A stretch of DNA of 64,000 nucleotides, taken from contig NZ_FNMZ01000004.1 of NCBI RefSeq assembly GCF_900106695.1, positions 248,001-312,000 on the forward strand, read 5' to 3'. Both the position numbers and the translations under genes were made by a program. Shown here in pieces: positions 63,434 through 64,000 of the stretch (position 1 is its first letter; the number at the start of each line of letters is the position of its first letter). The notes beneath the pieces were generated by a model. It was not told the DNA's origin and did no database searches. It saw only the letters and a program-made list of their open reading frames with translations. Source of the stretch: Albimonas donghaensis. Its GTDB lineage: Bacteria; Pseudomonadota; Alphaproteobacteria; Rhodobacterales; Rhodobacteraceae.

Positions 63434-64000
63434 ATGACCACCGCGCCACGGGACGAGCATCACGGCCTGACCGCGCCGTCCGGGCCGTCGGGGCCGTTCG
63501 GGCGCCGCGGCGGCCGCGCGCGGACGCGACGGCTGCTCGCGGCCGGACTGGCCGGAGCCGCGGCGCTGACGGCGGCGGGCTGCGAGACGATCAGCGAGAA
63601 CACGCCCGATGTCGGCTTCACCCTGCTGGAGCCGAGCCAGAAGCCCAAGCCGGAAGCCCCCGACGTGATCGCGGAGGCCATCCGCCGCCCGGTGGCCGAA
63701 GTCGGCGCGCTGGAGCTTGGAAAGATGCGCAACGGCACGCTGCTGACCGCCCATGGCGCGGCCCCGACCATGGGCTGGTTCCAGCCGGCGCTGCTGCCCC
63801 GCGGCGACGGGCCGAGCCCGGACGGGTTCCTGGAATTCGACTTCGTGGCCGCGCCGCCGGAGCTCAACGGCGGCGCCGCGATGCCCGTCGGCACGCCCGT
63901 GCAGCGCAGCCTGCGCGCGGATCGCCCGATCCTCGATTCCGCGCTGGCCGGCGTGGCGGGGCTTCGGGTCTATTCCGCGACCGGCGTCGCCGCGGTGCGC
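63434..64000 (+). CDS. Predicted lipoprotein, 3' end beyond window
   Basis: The first 189 residues of a protein. An Arg-rich start (GRRGGRARTRR) precedes the hydrophobic core LLAAGLAGAAALTAAGC, with the lipobox Cys near residue 49. The exported part starts ETISENTPDVGFTLLEPSQK, with GFLEFDFVAAPPELNGGAA later. I do not recognise the family. GAGGAG lies before the ATG at 63434. The gene is cut by the window end, so length and function are open. Confidence 0.7.
   Translation, partial: MTTAPRDEHHGLTAPSGPSGPFGRRGGRARTRRLLAAGLAGAAALTAAGCETISENTPDVGFTLLEPSQKPKPEAPDVIAEAIRRPVAEVGALELGKMRNGTLLTAHGAAPTMGWFQPALLPRGDGPSPDGFLEFDFVAAPPELNGGAAMPVGTPVQRSLRADRPILDSALAGVAGLRVYSATGVAAVR

Overview
The window is a GC-rich (about 70%) stretch of an alphaproteobacterial chromosome, most likely Rhodobacterales (Rhodobacteraceae/Paracoccaceae type). 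The pointers are: ChpT histidine phosphotransferase, ornithine-lipid genes olsBA, a Bpt-type N-end-rule leucyltransferase, DUF2852, DUF3553 and DUF1638 proteins, a ScfR/RamB-type acyl-CoA regulator beside acs, and metA without an enzyme-coupled SAM riboswitch. It is mostly housekeeping and metabolic DNA. I see no prophage, insertion sequence, integrase or CRISPR array.

Layout. 1-1250: end of a SCO-type copper protein and a DUF2189 membrane protein. 1263-15637: a nucleoside uptake and salvage region on the minus strand. It holds two BMP-family binding proteins, a double ABC ATPase, two permeases, a histidine phosphatase, cytidine deaminase, PNP, deoC, deoA, deoB and add, many joined by 4-bp start/stop overlaps. 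This run is interrupted by the clearest anomaly in the window. A lower-GC GIY-YIG/DUF4357 nuclease-like gene sits between the ATPase and the first permease, behind a second 120-bp copy of the ATPase 3' end, and an 88-bp palindromic repeat separates the two copies. 16039-20078: class III nucleotide cyclase, map, sfsA and a molybdopterin-binding-domain protein. 20303-20388: tRNA-Leu(UAA). 20403-26320: DadA-like oxidase, aroQ, EamA transporter, ppa, P-loop protein, metA. 26348-33494: an unknown gene, TetR, sulfotransferase, a glutaminase-STAS-cNMP fusion, a CX5R phosphatase, a TadE-like protein and ybaB. 33685-36015: dnaX and the 4.5S SRP RNA. 36162-41262: nudC, pheA, a membrane-anchored cytochrome c, DUF2852 and bpt.

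41310-53327: a FAD oxidase, a hotdog thioesterase and a DUF3883 protein, then acs and a five-gene Liv-type ABC transporter, all read leftward, with the ScfR-like regulator divergent from them. I read the last block as an acetate/short-chain-carboxylate utilisation module. The regulator carries a run of 14 G inside its coding sequence. 53575-64000: ThiE-like protein, olsBA, DUF3553, chpT, gamma-carbonic anhydrase, gmk, yicC, a PAS protein, a DUF1638/corrinoid-protein pair, sufE and the start of a lipoprotein gene.

Two cross-links may matter. The nucleotide cyclase is divergent from the nucleoside-uptake operon. The glutaminase fusion keeps the Glu and Arg of a working cyclic-nucleotide pocket, so cAMP control of glutaminase is a testable idea. 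ChpT lies within 4 kb of a PAS-protein promoter region with several TTAA half-sites of CtrA type.
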